The notes under the pieces are model-generated. The model did not search any database and had not been told where the DNA came from. It saw only the letters and a list, made by a program, of their open reading frames with translations. A program made the position numbers and the translations under genes. Positions 43,095-51,856 of a stretch of 64,000 nucleotides of DNA are shown in pieces (within the stretch, counting starts at the first letter, position 1; each line of letters begins with the position of its first letter). The stretch comes from Thermoguttaceae bacterium (GTDB taxonomy: Bacteria; Planctomycetota; Planctomycetia; Pirellulales; Thermoguttaceae), in the NCBI GenBank assembly GCA_017939795.1, contig JAGBAA010000092.1:22195-86194 (forward strand), written 5' to 3'.

Positions 43095-43172
43095 AATTTT
43101 GTTTTTTATTTTAGCGAATTTGGAAATTTTAGAGTTTTTCGCGTTAAAAAGAAAACAGATCAGGAATAGACG

Positions 43173-44609
43173 ATGAGTGAGAGTAAGCTCCATCCGCAGG
43201 AAGGTTTTCCGTTCCAGAAAAAAGAGATGCACGATCTGTGCGTCTGCGGCGGGTCGCCCGCAACGGCGGCGTCGGCAAGACGCTCGAATGACGCATACAC
43301 GAAAATGCTGGAGCGTACGCCCGAATTCCAGCAGTGGCGGGAAAATGCGCACGCGGTGAAGCGTTTCGCCGTTCAGCATCTGGATCAGCTCCTTGTGCAG
43401 TTTGAGCAGAATCTGCAGAAAAAAGGGATCGAGGTCCTCTGGGCTGCCGACGCAGAGGAGGCGAATCGGCTCGTTCTGGAGATCGCGAAGAAGCATGACG
43501 TCAAAAAGGTCGTGAAGTCCAAGTCGCTCGTCTCCGAGGAACTCCAGCTGAACAAAGCGTTTCGCGCCAACGGGATCGAGTCGGTCGAGACAGACCTCGG
43601 CGAGTTCATCATTCAGCTGGCAGGGCAGCGTCCGACGCACGTCGTGATCCCCGCGCTGCACCTGACGGCCGAGCAGATCGGACGGCTTTTTGAGGAAAAA
43701 CTCGGCGAAAAATTTACGGCCGTGCATGAGGAACTGACTGCGATCGCACGCAAGCATCTGCGGAATCATTTTCTGACGGCGGACATGGGGGTCTCTGGCA
43801 TCAATTTCGGATTTGCCGACACGGGATCGTTCACGGTCATTGAAAATGAGGGAAATGCGGGGCTTTCGACCTCTACGCCGCCGGTGCACGTCGCGCTGAT
43901 GGGGATCGAGAAAGTCATTCCCTCCGTGCGCTACCTGCCGTACTTCCTGAGCGTCCTTCCCCGAAGTGCGACAGACCAGAAACTCACGACGTATACGCAC
44001 ATTTTCCACGGTCCGGCTCCAGGACGCAAAATGTACGTCGTCCTCATCGATAATGGGAGGACGAATGTGCTGGAGGACCCCTTCACGCAGAATACGCTGT
44101 ACTGCATCCGGTGCGGAGCGTGCATGAATTCCTGCCCGGTCTACCATCGGGTCGGCGGGTGGGCGTACGGATGGATCTATCCCGGTCCGATCGGCGCGGT
44201 CCTGAATCCCCATCTCTGCGGCATGAAAGACGCGGGGAAACTGCCGTTTGCGTCGTCGCTCTGTGAAAAATGCGCACACGTCTGCCCGGTGAAGATCAAT
44301 CTGCCGGAGCAGCTCGTCCATCTGCGGAATATTTCGGCACGAACTCCTGGTTCGCCGGCGGATTCCGTCTACCAGAAACTTCTTTGGCGGACGTGGAGCT
44401 TCATGAATGTGCGCGCCGGCCGATTCGCATTTTTCATGGGGCTGATCCGGCTCGGGACCCGTTTTGCGCGATTTGTGCCGAAACCGCTTCGGATCCTGGA
44501 ATTCGGTGCCTGGACGAAAGGCCGTGCCGTGCCGACGCCGAAAGGTCAGGCTTTCCGGAATTGGTGGAAGAAAAATCGGAAAAATACTCAGAGCGAGAGC
44601 AAAAAATGA
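43173..44609 (+). CDS. lutB: LutB-type lactate utilisation iron-sulfur protein
   Basis: 478 residues. The N-terminal LUD domain has VLWAADAEEANRLVLEIAK, KSKSLVSEELQLNKAF, ETDLGEFIIQLAGQRPTHVVIPALH and GFADTGSFTVIENEGNAGLSTSTPPVHVALMGIEKVIPS. It is followed by two [4Fe-4S] motifs, CIRCGACMNSCPVY (about 311-324) and CEKCAHVCPVKI (about 363-374). It passes electrons from lactate oxidation. A GGA-type ribosome-binding site lies 8 nt before the ATG. Its stop overlaps the lutC start (ATGA), so translation is coupled. The length matches the family. Confidence 0.95.
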   Translation: MSESKLHPQEGFPFQKKEMHDLCVCGGSPATAASARRSNDAYTKMLERTPEFQQWRENAHAVKRFAVQHLDQLLVQFEQNLQKKGIEVLWAADAEEANRLVLEIAKKHDVKKVVKSKSLVSEELQLNKAFRANGIESVETDLGEFIIQLAGQRPTHVVIPALHLTAEQIGRLFEEKLGEKFTAVHEELTAIARKHLRNHFLTADMGVSGINFGFADTGSFTVIENEGNAGLSTSTPPVHVALMGIEKVIPSVRYLPYFLSVLPRSATDQKLTTYTHIFHGPAPGRKMYVVLIDNGRTNVLEDPFTQNTLYCIRCGACMNSCPVYHRVGGWAYGWIYPGPIGAVLNPHLCGMKDAGKLPFASSLCEKCAHVCPVKINLPEQLVHLRNISARTPGSPADSVYQKLLWRTWSFMNVRAGRFAFFMGLIRLGTRFARFVPKPLRILEFGAWTKGRAVPTPKGQAFRNWWKKNRKNTQSESKK

Positions 44610-45316
44610 ACAGTCGGGATCAGATCTTACAGAAAATTCGCAATTCCATGGTGCCTGTTCCGGAACCGTCCATTCCGGAACTGCCGCCGCTTTTTGAATC
44701 GAAACATCCGGACTCGGAAACGATGAAAAAGACGTTCGCGGATTCCCTGACGGCACTCACGGGAAAATTCTACGAGGCGGCGAGTCTGGAAGAAGCGCGG
44801 GAGATCCTGGCGAAGCTCGCACAGGAAAACGGCTGGGATTCGTTCAGCAGTACGGAAGACCCGCTTCTGGAAAAGCTCCTTCCCGCGGAATTTTTCCATG
44901 GAAAGGGAAAGAAACGGCTTTACCTCGGCGAGAAAAACGGCGAGACAGACAAAAAAAGGCTCGCGGAGGTCCCCGTGAGTCTCCTTTTCCCGCAATTCCT
45001 CATCGCAGAGACCGGCTCGTGCGTCATGCTGAACCGGACGCCGCATGAACGGCTCAACTGCTACCTCACGCCGGCATGCGTCATGGCCGCGTTTGCGTCC
45101 CAGCTCCGGGAAAATCTTCAGGATGCCTGGGATTCGATCGCAGAAACGGCGGCAGATCCTGAAATTCGCGGCGAGTACGTTCTCGTGACCGGCCCGAGCC
45201 GAACTGCGGACATCGAGCGCGTTTCCGTCCTCGGCGTTCACGGTCCCAAAACGGTCTGCGTCCTGCTCATTCAGGATCAGACGGACGAAAATGCGCCTCG
45301 AAGGGCAAAACCTTAG
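44606..45316 (+). CDS. lutC: LutC-type LUD-domain protein
   Basis: 236 residues from the ATG at 44606, which overlaps the lutB TGA. Typical blocks are SLLFPQFLIAETGSCVMLN and YVLVTGPSRTADIERVSVLGVHGPKTVCVLLI, the LutC ending. It is the third component of the LutABC lactate-to-pyruvate system. A longer reading of this frame exists upstream inside lutB but has no ribosome-binding site. No terminator was found before the next gene. Confidence 0.94.
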   Translation: MNSRDQILQKIRNSMVPVPEPSIPELPPLFESKHPDSETMKKTFADSLTALTGKFYEAASLEEAREILAKLAQENGWDSFSSTEDPLLEKLLPAEFFHGKGKKRLYLGEKNGETDKKRLAEVPVSLLFPQFLIAETGSCVMLNRTPHERLNCYLTPACVMAAFASQLRENLQDAWDSIAETAADPEIRGEYVLVTGPSRTADIERVSVLGVHGPKTVCVLLIQDQTDENAPRRAKP

Positions 45317-45409
45317 CCGGATGTTTCGCGCGGTTGTTTTATGCGGATATTTTGTGCAGACCCTTTTTTAATTCGTCGGATTTAAATTTCGTCGGAAAGT
45401 GACTGACCC

Positions 45410-47179
45410 ATGAAAAAGACCTTTTTTTATTCCCTGATTTTCGTGATTTTGAGCTTCGGCGTCCTGACCGGCTCATTCGTTTTGCCCGTTTCGTCCGTCT
45501 GCGCACAGGATGACGGCGGGTTTGATGACGCGGACGAAACAGAAGACGCGGAGGACGGATTTGATTTCGGAAGCGATGAAGACGATGCGGAAGATGAAGA
45601 CGATTCAGAGGACGGATTCAATTTTGGCGAAGAAGACGGTGAAGGATCGGAGGATCTGGACGCTTCGGAAGACGGAATAGACGACGCCGGATCTGGTTTT
45701 GAGGAAGAGGATGGAGTCGATACGGACACGGCGGATGCTCCGGAATCTTCCGGTTCCGCGGCGGCTTTCGGCAGTGAGGAGGGACTTCCGGGAGAAAAGA
45801 GCGCAGGAGCCTCCAAATCGGATGAAAAAGAAGTGAGCAGACCGCGCGAAAATCCGGTCGCGTTTCCTTCCAACGGCACGCAGGCTGGCGAAACGGCAGA
45901 GCTGACGCTTCATGGTGTCCGCTACCGTTTCCGATGGTGTCCGGCCGGTACTTTCCGGATGGGAAGTCCGCTGACGGAAGAGGGACGCAGTCTTGATGAA
46001 AAGCAGATGGAGACGGTCATTCCGCACGGATTCTGGATCCTTGAGACGGAAGTGTCGCTTGAAATGTTCGCCAGTTTCGTGAAGGCCTCCGGATACAAAA
46101 CGGATGCTCAGCGTGATGGTCAGGGCGGCTACCGGGTCGATTTGGAGACCGGGCACATCGAGGGACCGGACGCTGGTGCGAGCTGGCTTTCGGTCGGTTA
46201 CCGGCAGGACAGAAAATTCCCGGTGGTGAACGTCACGTGGTACGACGCGCAGAAATTCACCGAGTGGCTCAATGCAGAACTTTCGACGCATGAAGAGCCG
46301 GAAGATTCCCGGCGTCAGGTCCTTCTGCCGACGGAAGCGCAGTGGGAGTACGCCTGCCGGGCGGGTTCCGCGGCCCCCTACGCTTCCGGAAAAGATCTTG
46401 CGGATCTGATGCGCTGTGCGAATCTTCGTGAAGTAGAGCAGAATCGGACGCTCATGAAGTCGTTCGACCTGCACAAACAGAATCCCTGGTCCTTCCCGCT
46501 TTCCGGTCCATTCAAGTACGCAGCATTCACGGGAGCATTTGAGCCGAATGCGTGGGGGATCTGCGATATGCACGGAAATGTCTGGGAATGGTGTGCGGAC
46601 GGCTACGCGGACTACGAGGAGGCTGTTCTGCCTGCGGAAAATGCCGGGGAACTCCAGAAATTCGTTGGCCGGACCGGTTCCGATTCGAAAAATCTGAAAG
46701 TCATGCGAGGCGGAGGCTGGAACACGAGCTTCCTCCATGCCCGCTCTGCCGCACGAAGCAGCTACGCGCCGTCACGCCGGTTCGTGGATCTGGGATTCCG
46801 TTTCATCATCCTGCCGCTGGATCCGGAAAAGAGTGCCGACGCAGAAAACGAGGAAGAAGAGGATTCCGAAGACGTTTCGATGGGATCTATTTTCGGCGGC
46901 ACTTCGGAGGAAGATACTGAAGAAGACGGCGAAGACTCGGAAGACGGCGCGGACGGCGATGAAGATGAGTTCAGCTTTGACGATGAAGAGTTCGGCGACA
47001 GCGAAAACGCAGAGGATACGGAAGACGCTGAAGATTCGGAAGACAGCGCGGACGGCGATGAAGAGGATTTCGGTTTCGGCGATGACGAGGAAAAAGATGT
47101 CGCTGACGATGCCGATGATGCTGAAAGTGAGGATGGCGGAGAGGAAGAAACGGAGGATGAAGAGGACAGTCTGTTTTGA
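45410..47179 (+). CDS. Exported FGE/SUMF1-fold protein between acidic low-complexity regions
   Basis: 589 residues with a signal peptide (FFYSLIFVILSFGVLTGSF, cleavage near SSVCAQ). Residues 35-165 and 470-589 are Asp/Glu/Gly/Ser-rich (DDAEDEDDSEDGFNFGEED; DGDEDEFSFDDEEFGD). Between them lies a formylglycine-generating-enzyme-like fold: FRWCPAGTFRMGSPLTEEGR, FWILETEVSLEMFASFV, FPVVNVTWYDAQKFTEWLN, LLPTEAQWEYACRAG, MHGNVWEWCADGY, VMRGGGWN and GFRFIIL. The segment where true FGE has its catalytic cysteines reads HARSAARSSYAPSRRFVD with no Cys, so sulfatase maturation is not expected. It may be a surface or periplasmic structural/ligand-binding protein. Confidence 0.87.
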   Translation: MKKTFFYSLIFVILSFGVLTGSFVLPVSSVCAQDDGGFDDADETEDAEDGFDFGSDEDDAEDEDDSEDGFNFGEEDGEGSEDLDASEDGIDDAGSGFEEEDGVDTDTADAPESSGSAAAFGSEEGLPGEKSAGASKSDEKEVSRPRENPVAFPSNGTQAGETAELTLHGVRYRFRWCPAGTFRMGSPLTEEGRSLDEKQMETVIPHGFWILETEVSLEMFASFVKASGYKTDAQRDGQGGYRVDLETGHIEGPDAGASWLSVGYRQDRKFPVVNVTWYDAQKFTEWLNAELSTHEEPEDSRRQVLLPTEAQWEYACRAGSAAPYASGKDLADLMRCANLREVEQNRTLMKSFDLHKQNPWSFPLSGPFKYAAFTGAFEPNAWGICDMHGNVWEWCADGYADYEEAVLPAENAGELQKFVGRTGSDSKNLKVMRGGGWNTSFLHARSAARSSYAPSRRFVDLGFRFIILPLDPEKSADAENEEEEDSEDVSMGSIFGGTSEEDTEEDGEDSEDGADGDEDEFSFDDEEFGDSENAEDTEDAEDSEDSADGDEEDFGFGDDEEKDVADDADDAESEDGGEEETEDEEDSLF

Positions 47180-47258
47180 AATTCCGTGAACCTGGCGGAG
47201 CTGCTTTTGAAATGCCGTTCCTGGTCCGTGCAAATGACTGAGAAAACGGCATTTCAGG

Positions 47259-47302
47259 AAAAAAACGGGAGTGGACGCTTCAAGAGAAACATTCACTCCC
47301 GT
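47259..47302 (-). terminator. Terminator after the small membrane protein gene
   Basis: ACGGGAGTG (47265-47273) pairs with CACTCCCGT (47294-47302). On the minus strand seven T follow. A second inverted repeat (11-bp arms at 47209-47219 and 47245-47255) lies next to it, after the FGE-fold gene. Confidence 0.8.
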
Positions 47303-47314
47303 TCGGGCCTGGAT

Positions 47315-47653
47315 TCAGGATTTTTTGGCAAAAACCGCGCTGAAGCACCGGCAGATGAATACTCCTGCGGCACCGATGAAGATCGCTGCGATGAGGACGA
47401 TCGGATGGAACGGATTAAATTCCTCTACGTCCAGAATATGAAGGTAGAGAAGTTTCATCAAAAACGCGCTGACCGTCATGGAAAGGAAGCCCGTCAGAAA
47501 CGTCGCCGTCGTTCCGCGCAGCGGATTGTCCGGAACGAGGATCTTCGCGACAGCTCCGGCAATGATGGACATTCCGCACCACATGAAAACGTAATTGAAA
47601 ACCGGCTCCATTGCGTATGCGAGCGGGATCAGGGACTGAATGTTCCAGTTCAT
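47315..47653 (-). CDS. Small membrane protein resembling GlsB/YeaQ/YmgE family
   Basis: 112 residues from the ATG at 47651-47653; an in-frame ATG at 47692 is an alternative. Three hydrophobic segments include MSIIAGAVAKILVPDNPLRGTTATFLTGFLSMTVSAFLMKLL, which follows the GxxAGxxAxxxxP-G-x10-G pattern of transglycosylase-associated/YeaQ-type membrane proteins. Function in that family is unclear (stress-associated). The match is partial, so the family call is tentative. A terminator follows at 47259-47302. The 282-bp gap upstream carries nothing I can name. Confidence 0.7.
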   Translation of the reverse strand: MNWNIQSLIPLAYAMEPVFNYVFMWCGMSIIAGAVAKILVPDNPLRGTTATFLTGFLSMTVSAFLMKLLYLHILDVEEFNPFHPIVLIAAIFIGAAGVFICRCFSAVFAKKS

Positions 47654-47935
47654 CGGCAGGCCTTGCTCTCTTCTTCTCCCGGATCTTTCCATACCGGCCC
47701 CCAGACGTGACTTTGAGGACCGCCGTTTTCAGTGGGACTTTCCATGGAGTTCCAATGGGAACCGCAGAGTTCCATAAAGACTCCACAGACATTCAGACCG
47801 TTCATGAATTTTCATGCCGGACTGTGTCTTTTGGCGAAAAATATGCACAGAGCTTCCCTTATGGGAAAGGCACAGTGTGAGTGCGGAACGCGATGCCGTT
47901 CGCTGGAAACACCGCGTTTGGTACTGGTCCGGATC

Positions 47936-48130
47936 TTATTCCTGCGCCTGAAGTTTTGCCGCTTCATTCTGCAGATTATTGCGCGGACCCGGGGAGAAGT
48001 ACTGCACATCGTCGCTCAGATAGTAGCCGCTCGGAAGCGTCTGTCCGCCAATGTGCGACTGGCAGCCCGTCGTCATCGAAAAGGCCGCGGCCAAACAAAT
48101 ACCGATAATCAAACCGTACAGAGGGCGCAT
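47936..48130 (-). CDS. Small planctomycete-type lipoprotein
   Basis: 64 residues from the ATG at 48128-48130, fixed by GGAGGT 7 nt upstream. An earlier in-frame start would add 27 residues but lacks a site. The lipoprotein-type signal ends at Cys23 (FSMTTGC); Thr at -3 is atypical. The mature part is GGQTLPSGYYLSDDVQYFSPGPRNNLQNEAAKLQAQE. I remember near-identical short lipoproteins with QTLPS-YYL-DDVQY-GPE-NEAA from several planctomycetes, none with known function. It is divergent from the gene at 48240. Confidence 0.82.
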   Translation of the reverse strand: MRPLYGLIIGICLAAAFSMTTGCQSHIGGQTLPSGYYLSDDVQYFSPGPRNNLQNEAAKLQAQE

Positions 48131-48239
48131 TCGCCACCTCCTATTCTTCCAGGTAAATATGAAACCAATTTTAAGTATCGCTACATTTGGTATCGTCATT
48201 AAAATCGGCATACTTTAACAGAATGTGAGGGGATTTTTT

Positions 48240-49373
48240 ATGATCCGCAAAAAAAGAACAGTTTTTCGATTTCTTCTTTGGGGAATCGTTTGCGCAGGTT
48301 TTTTATTTTCTCCATTTTCCTTCTCGTTCCGTTGTCCGTTTTGCCTGTCGACGGCAGTTTCGGTACAGACGGTCTCCGCACAGGCTGTTTCGGCGGAGGA
48401 GATCTCCATCCGTCTTGAGATCTTCTGCGACGGACCGCTTCAGCCGATGGCGGCACAGCAGTGGGGAAGCGCACTGAATTCTCTCGGATTTTACGGAGTG
48501 CAGATCCGCGGCGGCGATTCATCGGACGTCCTCGACATTCGGCCGCTGGGCGGGGGGCTTTATGCTGTTTCGGGGATGCTGACGTCTGGAGACCGGATCC
48601 TGCTGCCCGGAAACGTTTCCTTTTCGCTCGGACAGATCCGCGGAATGAAACCGTACCTGGAGGAGCAGATCCTTCTGCTTGAGCAGTCGGAAGCAGCTTC
48701 GGCGGATACGGCGGATACGGCGGATACGCAGGCAGAGCGGGACGCGCTTTTTCAGGAGCTTGCCGAGCCGGTAGGTTTCAGTACCCGGGGCGTTTCACGC
48801 AAGAAGGTCCTTCAGGAGCTGGCGCATTCTTTTGAAACGCACGTCCGGTTTCCGGTAAGTATCCGAAAAATGTTTGACGGATCGGATCTCGTGACGGAGG
48901 AACTTCGGTCCGTTTCGCGCGGGACTGCGCTGGTTTACGTCCTGCGCTACCTCGGATACTGCGTCGTTCCGGAGAAAAATGAGTCCTCCGCGGGCTATAC
49001 GCTGCGTATTCTGCCGGCAGATCAGGCGGATCCTCAGCGTATTTTGCCGGTCGGCTACCCTGCGGAAACTGCGTCGCCGGATGTTCTCTTTGAACGCTTC
49101 AACGCGAACGTAGACGGAGTTTCGGCCGCTCGGATCCTGAATTCGCTCCAGGAGCGCCTCGATATTCCGTTCCTCTACGATTTCAATTCCATGGCCGGAC
49201 AGGGGATCGAGCTGGAAGAGGTGACGATCCGCCAGAAACCGGGACGCTTCAGCTACAAAAAACTCCTTGACGCAGTCCTTTACCAGGCGAAACTTCAGCG
49301 CGAGGTCCGAATTGACGAATCCGGGCAGGTCTTTTTCTGGATCTCGACCATCCGAAGTTCGGATCTGGATTGA
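48240..49373 (+). CDS. Exported protein, unknown
   Basis: 377 residues from the ATG at 48240 (AGGGGA 6 nt upstream). The signal region is long and aromatic-rich (FRFLLWGIVCAGFLFSPFSFSF), with cleavage near VSAQA. The mature protein has an ADTADTADT repeat (9-bp DNA repeat near 48705) and two blocks reminiscent of secretin/TonB short N-terminal domains: VSRGTALVYVLRYLGYCVV and VSAARILNSLQERLDIPFLYDF. No named family is certain. It is probably periplasmic. The next gene, hemD, has its own promoter just downstream. Confidence 0.8.
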   Translation: MIRKKRTVFRFLLWGIVCAGFLFSPFSFSFRCPFCLSTAVSVQTVSAQAVSAEEISIRLEIFCDGPLQPMAAQQWGSALNSLGFYGVQIRGGDSSDVLDIRPLGGGLYAVSGMLTSGDRILLPGNVSFSLGQIRGMKPYLEEQILLLEQSEAASADTADTADTQAERDALFQELAEPVGFSTRGVSRKKVLQELAHSFETHVRFPVSIRKMFDGSDLVTEELRSVSRGTALVYVLRYLGYCVVPEKNESSAGYTLRILPADQADPQRILPVGYPAETASPDVLFERFNANVDGVSAARILNSLQERLDIPFLYDFNSMAGQGIELEEVTIRQKPGRFSYKKLLDAVLYQAKLQREVRIDESGQVFFWISTIRSSDLD

Positions 49374-49384
49374 GAGTGTCCCCC

Positions 49385-49412
49385 TTGCGTTTCGTTGGCG
49401 TTGGAGTATAAT
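49385..49412 (+). promoter_or_regulatory. Promoter of hemD
   Basis: TTGCGT (49385-49390) and a perfect TATAAT (49407-49412) have a 16-nt spacer, right after the previous stop. Confidence 0.65.
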
Positions 49413-49509
49413 GAATGCGCATCCGGCCAATATGTTCGGTTTTGAGTCGCTGAAGATCCGGACGCGGGCTTTCAAATTTCGGAAACCATCAGCTTTTCAT
49501 TTTTTGTTT

Positions 49510-50283
49510 ATGGGCAAAATGACCAAAAAAGTACTCGTGACCCGGCCTCGGGCACAGGCGGAGGAACTGGAGAAACTTCTGCGTGCGGAGGGGCTGGAAG
49601 TCCTGTTTCAGCCGGTCATTGAGATCGGGGCGCCGTCGGATGGATACGCGGCTCTCGATGCGGAACTGATGCGTCTGGAAACGTTCGACTGGGTCGTCTT
49701 TTCCAGCACGAACGGCGTCGAGGCGTTTCGGGATCGTCTCGAAGTGCTTCAAAAATCTCCCGGTCCGACGCTGAAATTCGCCGCCATTGGTCCCGGAACG
49801 GCACGGGTGATGGAAGAGTCGGGGTTCCCTGTTCATTTCATGCCGGAAGTTTATCGTGCGGAGTTTCTCGCGGAAGGTCTGACTGCGGAAGCCTCACGCG
49901 GTGCGCATTTTCTCCTCATTCGGGCAAGCCGCGGGCGGGAAGTCCTTTCGGAAACGCTTCGGAATGCCGGCGGGGCGGTCACGCAGGCGGTCGCATATTC
50001 CAGCACGGACGTAACGCGCGAGTCGGACGCTTGGGACCCGGAGATCCAGCGTCTGCTCGATTCCGGAGAGATCGGCTGGGTGACCGTCACGAGTTCCGCG
50101 ATCGCAGCGTCGGCTGTTCGGCTTTTCGGTACGGAGACGCTTTCCCGGACCCGGCTTGCGAGCATCAGTCCGCTGACGAGTTCCGCGCTGGCGAAGTACT
50201 CGCTTTCCCCTGCGGCAGAAGCACGGGACGCGACGATGGATTCCCTCGTTCGTGCGATCGCAGAGGCGGAGGCGCCAATGTAA
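49510..50283 (+). CDS. hemD: Uroporphyrinogen-III synthase
   Basis: 257 residues from the ATG at 49510; an ATG at 49519 is equally possible and neither has a clear Shine-Dalgarno. It closes hydroxymethylbilane to uroporphyrinogen III in tetrapyrrole synthesis. The family start KVLVTRPRAQAEELEKLLRAEGLEVLFQPVIEI is followed by FDWVVFSSTNGVEAF, FAAIGPGTARVMEESGF, HFLLIRASRGREVLSETLRNAGGAV, GWVTVTSSAIAASAVRLFG and SISPLTSSAL. These are the two Rossmann-like lobes with the GPxT and S-A-xAxx motifs. It is weakly conserved in general, but the order is unmistakable. No other hem gene is near. Confidence 0.9.
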   Translation: MGKMTKKVLVTRPRAQAEELEKLLRAEGLEVLFQPVIEIGAPSDGYAALDAELMRLETFDWVVFSSTNGVEAFRDRLEVLQKSPGPTLKFAAIGPGTARVMEESGFPVHFMPEVYRAEFLAEGLTAEASRGAHFLLIRASRGREVLSETLRNAGGAVTQAVAYSSTDVTRESDAWDPEIQRLLDSGEIGWVTVTSSAIAASAVRLFGTETLSRTRLASISPLTSSALAKYSLSPAAEARDATMDSLVRAIAEAEAPM

Positions 50284-50299
50284 ACGCAGGCGTCGGGGT

Positions 50300-50575
50300 G
50301 TGCCGGCGTCTGAAACGAAGACTGCGAAGAAACACGAAATTGAATTTTAAAATCGCTTCATGAATTTCGTGTTTCCCTTCTGTGTGATCCTGCGGATCTT
50401 CTGTGCTCTCCATGGCAGGATCGATCGGCTAAAGGTCCCACGCGCGATTTCACCCTGCGGGAGAAATCTGGCTGCCCGTGAAGAGAACGTGCTCGTGAGG
50501 GAGAAACATCTTGAAAGTTGTTTCTCCCTCAGACTCCCTCTTCAAGAACTTTTTGATGTTTTTGTGTTTTTTTGA
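50300..50575 (-). repeat. Dispersed intergenic palindromic repeat, copy 9 (reverse)
   Basis: It starts with a perfect 13-bp inverted repeat of the CACGAAATT module (50329-50341 / 50363-50375). It continues with CTAAAGGTCCCACGCGCGAT and CTGGCTGCCCGTGAAGAG, the perfect hairpin GAGGGAGAAAC (50497-50507) / GTTTCTCCCTC (50520-50530), and TTCAAGAACTTTTTGATG. A TATAAT at 50676-50681 without a good -35 precedes the next gene. Confidence 0.84.
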
Positions 50576-50784
50576 TTTTCTTTCGCGCTTTTCGTGTTCC
50601 CCAAAAAGTGCTCAAATCTGAAAAAACCCCGGAAAAAGAGACGCTCCCCCCCTGTTTTTTTCTCCGACTTTTGCGTATAATGGGGCACAGAAGTGTGAAA
50701 AATCAGCGTCTGCCCGTTTTTTCGCGCGACGCTGTAATTCTGAGTTTTCAGAATGTCATTTTATTTTAAAAGGAGACCCTCAAA

Positions 50785-51585
50785 ATGAGAAAATCGATCC
50801 CTTCCCTTTTTGCTCTGCTTTTTGCGTGCCTCATGTCGTTCAGCTCCGCAAGTGCCGGTGAGCTGATCTTTGCGGAAGACGGCAGCGTCGGCTACAAAGA
50901 AAATCCCAAACAGTGGTGGAGCGAATACGTCGTTCACGATATTCGCCGTCCGATCCCGGAACGCGTGACGGTCGATCCGGCCAACCTGGATTTTGCGCCT
51001 GCTCCGCCGGATGCGAAGATCCTCTTTGACGGAACGAACCTCGATCAGTGGCGTCCGACCACGTGGAAGATCACGGAAGACGGCCTTCTCGAATGTGTTT
51101 CCGGCGCCGTCATGACGAAAGAGGAATTCGGCGACTTCCAGCTGCATCTGGAATTCCGCGCTCCGGCGGACCTTCAGAAATATTCTTGGGGAAATCGCGG
51201 AAATAACGGCGTCATTATTTTCGGAAGCGTCGAGATCCAGGTCTTCGACAATTACTCGCAGAACACCTATCCGGACGGCTGGTGCGGTTCCGTTTACGGT
51301 CAGACTCCGCCGCTGGTCAACGCCTGCCTTCCGCCTGGAAACTGGCAGACCTACGATATTTTCTTCAAGGCTCCGAAATATGACGAAAACAACAAAGAGA
51401 TCGAACCGGCACGCGTCACGATCATGCTCAACGGCGTGATGGTCCAGAACAGCACGGTCATCTACGGCGGTACGGGACACGGTACGCTGCCGTCGTCCTT
51501 CAACGGACGCAAGACGGGTCCGATCGGATTCTCCGGTCACGGATGCCCCGTTCAGTTCCGTAACGTCTGGATCCGCAGCAAGTAA
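50785..51585 (+). CDS. Exported DUF1080 (3-keto-disaccharide hydrolase type) protein
   Basis: 266 residues with a signal peptide (FALLFACLMSFSSASA). The concanavalin-like DUF1080 domain includes DAKILFDGTNLDQWRPTTWKITEDGLLECVSGAVMTKEEFGDFQLHLEFR, then GNRGNNGVIIFGSVEIQVFDNY, NWQTYDIFFKAP, VTIMLNGVMVQN and GPIGFSGHGCPVQFRNVWIR. These blocks define the family, greatly expanded in planctomycetes. Members hydrolyse 3-keto-glycosides or act as sugar-binding modules. AAGGAGA precedes the ATG. It is monocistronic between repeats. Confidence 0.93.
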   Translation: MRKSIPSLFALLFACLMSFSSASAGELIFAEDGSVGYKENPKQWWSEYVVHDIRRPIPERVTVDPANLDFAPAPPDAKILFDGTNLDQWRPTTWKITEDGLLECVSGAVMTKEEFGDFQLHLEFRAPADLQKYSWGNRGNNGVIIFGSVEIQVFDNYSQNTYPDGWCGSVYGQTPPLVNACLPPGNWQTYDIFFKAPKYDENNKEIEPARVTIMLNGVMVQNSTVIYGGTGHGTLPSSFNGRKTGPIGFSGHGCPVQFRNVWIRSK

Positions 51586-51770
51586 AAATATTAAAAAGTT
51601 TTTGAAGAGGGAGTCTGAGGGAGGAACGATTTTCAAAATGTTCCTCCCTCACGGCCGTTTATGACATGACGGGCGCCAGATCTCTCCCGCAGGGTGAGAT
51701 CACGCGTGGGACCTTTCGCCGAAAAACTCAACCACAGAGAGAAACACATTGAACGGAGGCTGCGAGCCGT
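51586..51770 (+). repeat. Dispersed intergenic palindromic repeat, copy 10 (forward)
   Basis: AATATTAAAAAGTTTTTGAAG precedes the perfect hairpin GAGGGAGGAAC (51617-51627) / GTTCCTCCCTC (51640-51650). ACGGCCGTTTATGACATGAC, CGCGTGGGACCTTTCGCCGA and AACTCAACCACAGAGAG follow. Confidence 0.84.
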
Positions 51771-51856
51771 GCGGAAGGGGAACGTTTGGCGGCGCGGATG
51801 CTGGTCGAGATCCATACGCACACCCAGAATGGAGGCCCATCAAACAGGAGTAAAGG

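Noticed and set aside
45410..47179. Formylglycine-generating enzyme (sulfatase maturation)
   Set aside because: The fold matches, but the catalytic Cys pair is absent and no sulfatase gene is in the window.
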